From Rhodospirillaceae bacterium (GTDB lineage: Bacteria > Pseudomonadota > Alphaproteobacteria > MPNO01 > UBA2964): DNA of 64,000 nucleotides. Positions 62,894 through 64,000 of this stretch are shown here, one piece after another. Numbering within the stretch: the stretch's first letter is position 1; each line of letters starts with the position of its first letter. Under the pieces are notes generated by a model that was not told the DNA's origin, did not search any database, and worked only from the letters and a program-made list of their open reading frames with translations. The stretch spans positions 1 to 64,000 of the forward strand of contig PAPV01000018.1 in NCBI GenBank assembly GCA_002709075.1, written 5' to 3'. Position numbers and translations under genes: made by a program.

Positions 62894-63709
62894 TTATTTG
62901 CTCTTATCGCAGACGGAAACGGTTCCATCGGGTTTCCTAGAATTACAAAAATTAGTGTTTTGTTGCAACGTGCTCGCTAGAGTAGCATCTGTAAAGTCAG
63001 CACCCGAAAAATCTGCGCCTTTCAAATTTGCCCCTAAAAGCGAAGTACTCACAAATTTACTCATTCTACCACGTACTGACAACAATCGAGCATAGTCCAT
63101 CTGTGCTTTATTGAATGTTGCACCTTCAATATTTGCTCCTGAAAAATTAGCCATTCGCAGATCTGCTTTTGAGAAATTTGCTCCTCTGAGATCAGCTCCC
63201 GAAAAATTAGCCCTATTGCAGAAACAGTTTTCAAAAACCACATTGCGCATGTCGGCGTTACTAAAATTTGTTCGGTCCGAGAAAGACGATATAAGTTTTG
63301 CGTTAATAAATTTGGCACCACTAAAATCAGCGTCTGTTAGCTCTGCAGCCTCCAAATACGCTCCAGAGAAATTTGTGAATTTTCCGACTGCCTTTCGAAC
63401 TGTTGCACCAAATAGGTTGCTTTTTGTAAGATCAGCATTTGTTAGTATCACGTTAGATAAATCGCTTCTTACAAATTTAGAAAAAATTAAATTCGCACTG
63501 CCAAAATTCGTCGATGTGACATCAGCTCTAGTAAAATCAGCGCCGTACAAATACGACCCTTTAAGGTTCGAATTTGCTAGGTTTTTTGAGTGATAGATTT
63601 CATAGCGCAAATCACAAAGCTCACAAATTATAGATTTGGCGGACACGCCAGAGAGAAAAGTGCCAGTGAACCAAATGATAGATGCAACACTTGTATATAA
63701 ATATTTCAT
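62894..63709 (-). CDS. Exported pentapeptide-repeat protein
   Basis: The 271-residue protein has a signal peptide (about 1-25, WFTGTFLSGVSA), then about 35 pentapeptide units A(N/D)(L/F)XX from residue 40 to near residue 250 (GANFSKADLRMANFSGANIEG and similar). They form a right-handed quadrilateral beta-helix. A cysteine-bearing insertion FENCFCNRA interrupts them, and IICELCDLR lies just after the signal. The start at ATG 63709 is used; a TTG at 63718 would overlap the upstream gene. Exported members have no known activity; DNA-gyrase mimicry needs a cytosolic location. Confidence 0.85.
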   Translation of the reverse strand: MKYLYTSVASIIWFTGTFLSGVSAKSIICELCDLRYEIYHSKNLANSNLKGSYLYGADFTRADVTSTNFGSANLIFSKFVRSDLSNVILTNADLTKSNLFGATVRKAVGKFTNFSGAYLEAAELTDADFSGAKFINAKLISSFSDRTNFSNADMRNVVFENCFCNRANFSGADLRGANFSKADLRMANFSGANIEGATFNKAQMDYARLLSVRGRMSKFVSTSLLGANLKGADFSGADFTDATLASTLQQNTNFCNSRKPDGTVSVCDKSK

Positions 63710-63714
63710 GATTT

Positions 63715-64000
63715 TCAATAATACAACATTTCAATTGCTTTTTTAAGACGCGAGGCTGGATCAGCCTGTGTATTCCAACTCTCAAGAGAAACATCTCCAG
63801 TTCTGAACTCACGATACAATGCATTTCCTTGTAAGTGCATAAAAATTGATGCCCAATTTGGATAGGGTTTAAACCAATCTGTATGGCGAGCACGAAGTTC
63901 TGATAACCCTTTATAATTCCTTCCAATCGCCGAACCCTCTTGCAAAGAAGCTTCACCATTATTTTTATCTTTATTTTTTGAATTTGTATAAGTGTATTCG
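63715..64000 (-). CDS. Unknown protein, C-terminal part (gene enters from right edge)
   Basis: The frame is open from the window edge to the TGA at 63715, about 94 codons. The visible part contains YKGLSELRARHTDWFKPYP, NWASIFMHLQGNALYREFRTG and PASRLKKAIEMLYY. A polar Asn/Lys stretch (TNSKNKDKNNGE) precedes them. I do not recognise the family. Its stop is only 6 bp from the start codon of the pentapeptide gene, so the two are likely cotranscribed. Confidence 0.6.
   Translation of the reverse strand, partial: EYTYTNSKNKDKNNGEASLQEGSAIGRNYKGLSELRARHTDWFKPYPNWASIFMHLQGNALYREFRTGDVSLESWNTQADPASRLKKAIEMLYY

Noticed and set aside
1-64000. CRISPR arrays, tRNA or rRNA genes, and complete insertion sequences
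   Set aside because: I looked for regularly spaced repeats, cloverleaf-like segments and transposase motifs and saw none. The only mobile-element trace is the integrase stub and methylase at the left end.

Overview
The window is 64 kb of visibly AT-rich, densely packed bacterial chromosome. Several features point to a marine-type alphaproteobacterium. Four linked genes run ppx/gppA-family phosphatase, rlmE, guaB, guaA. The recA upstream region carries a direct-repeat SOS box of the alphaproteobacterial type (GTTC-N7-GTTC). Many catabolic and transport genes (Rieske oxygenase, TauE/SafE, tripartite tricarboxylate transporter, orphan molybdenum hydroxylase subunit) are of kinds common in oligotrophic marine alphas. 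Species assignment is not possible from sequence reading alone.

Layout. 1-1.1 kb: edge of a mobile-element relic, with a partial DNA adenine methylase, a perfect inverted repeat and the C-terminal stub of a tyrosine recombinase, abutting the 3' end of guaA, a known island integration site. 1.1-6 kb: purine and rRNA housekeeping. 6.3-10.5 kb: an RND efflux pair. 10.6-15.6 kb: acyl-CoA synthetase-like enzyme, LysM protein, LOG-family protein and an unrecognised 456-aa protein. 15.7-19.6 kb: alaS and recA. 20-25.3 kb: GFA protein, then asnB and three glycosyltransferases (surface polysaccharide). 25.5-27.9 kb: ygfZ, TauE/SafE, msrA. 28-42.7 kb: a catabolic district with aldehyde dehydrogenase, molybdenum hydroxylase large subunit, a leaderless binding-protein-like protein, ABC-F ATPase, Gfo/Idh dehydrogenase, Rieske oxygenase, 2-oxoglutarate oxygenase, ACMSD-type amidohydrolase and nitronate monooxygenase.

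43.0-43.5 kb holds the strongest find. It is a BCP/PrxQ-type peroxiredoxin whose peroxidatic cysteine codon is an in-frame TGA, followed at the right distance by a perfect 6-bp hairpin, which indicates a selenoprotein with a bacterial SECIS. 43.65-49.4 kb is a complete cobalamin uptake operon (btuB-btuF-btuC-btuD-tonB-like) behind a cobalamin riboswitch whose expression platform is a visible intrinsic terminator. 49.4-53 kb is a second small catabolic operon (amidohydrolase, two class II aldolase-fold proteins, AroE-type dehydrogenase). 53-55.4 kb carries a lipoprotein phosphatase, a MORN-like protein and a bicupin. 55.4-58.7 kb is a tctC-tctA-tctB set whose TctC carries an extra basic C-terminal domain. 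59-64 kb holds envelope proteins: a secreted 8-residue-repeat protein, a Sel1 protein, a HupE/UreJ-like membrane protein head-to-head with a DUF4198 protein, and an exported pentapeptide-repeat protein.

The genes suggest an organism that salvages cobalamin, uses selenium, and degrades organic acids, probably aromatic or carboxylated compounds. The substrates of the catabolic operons cannot be read from sequence.
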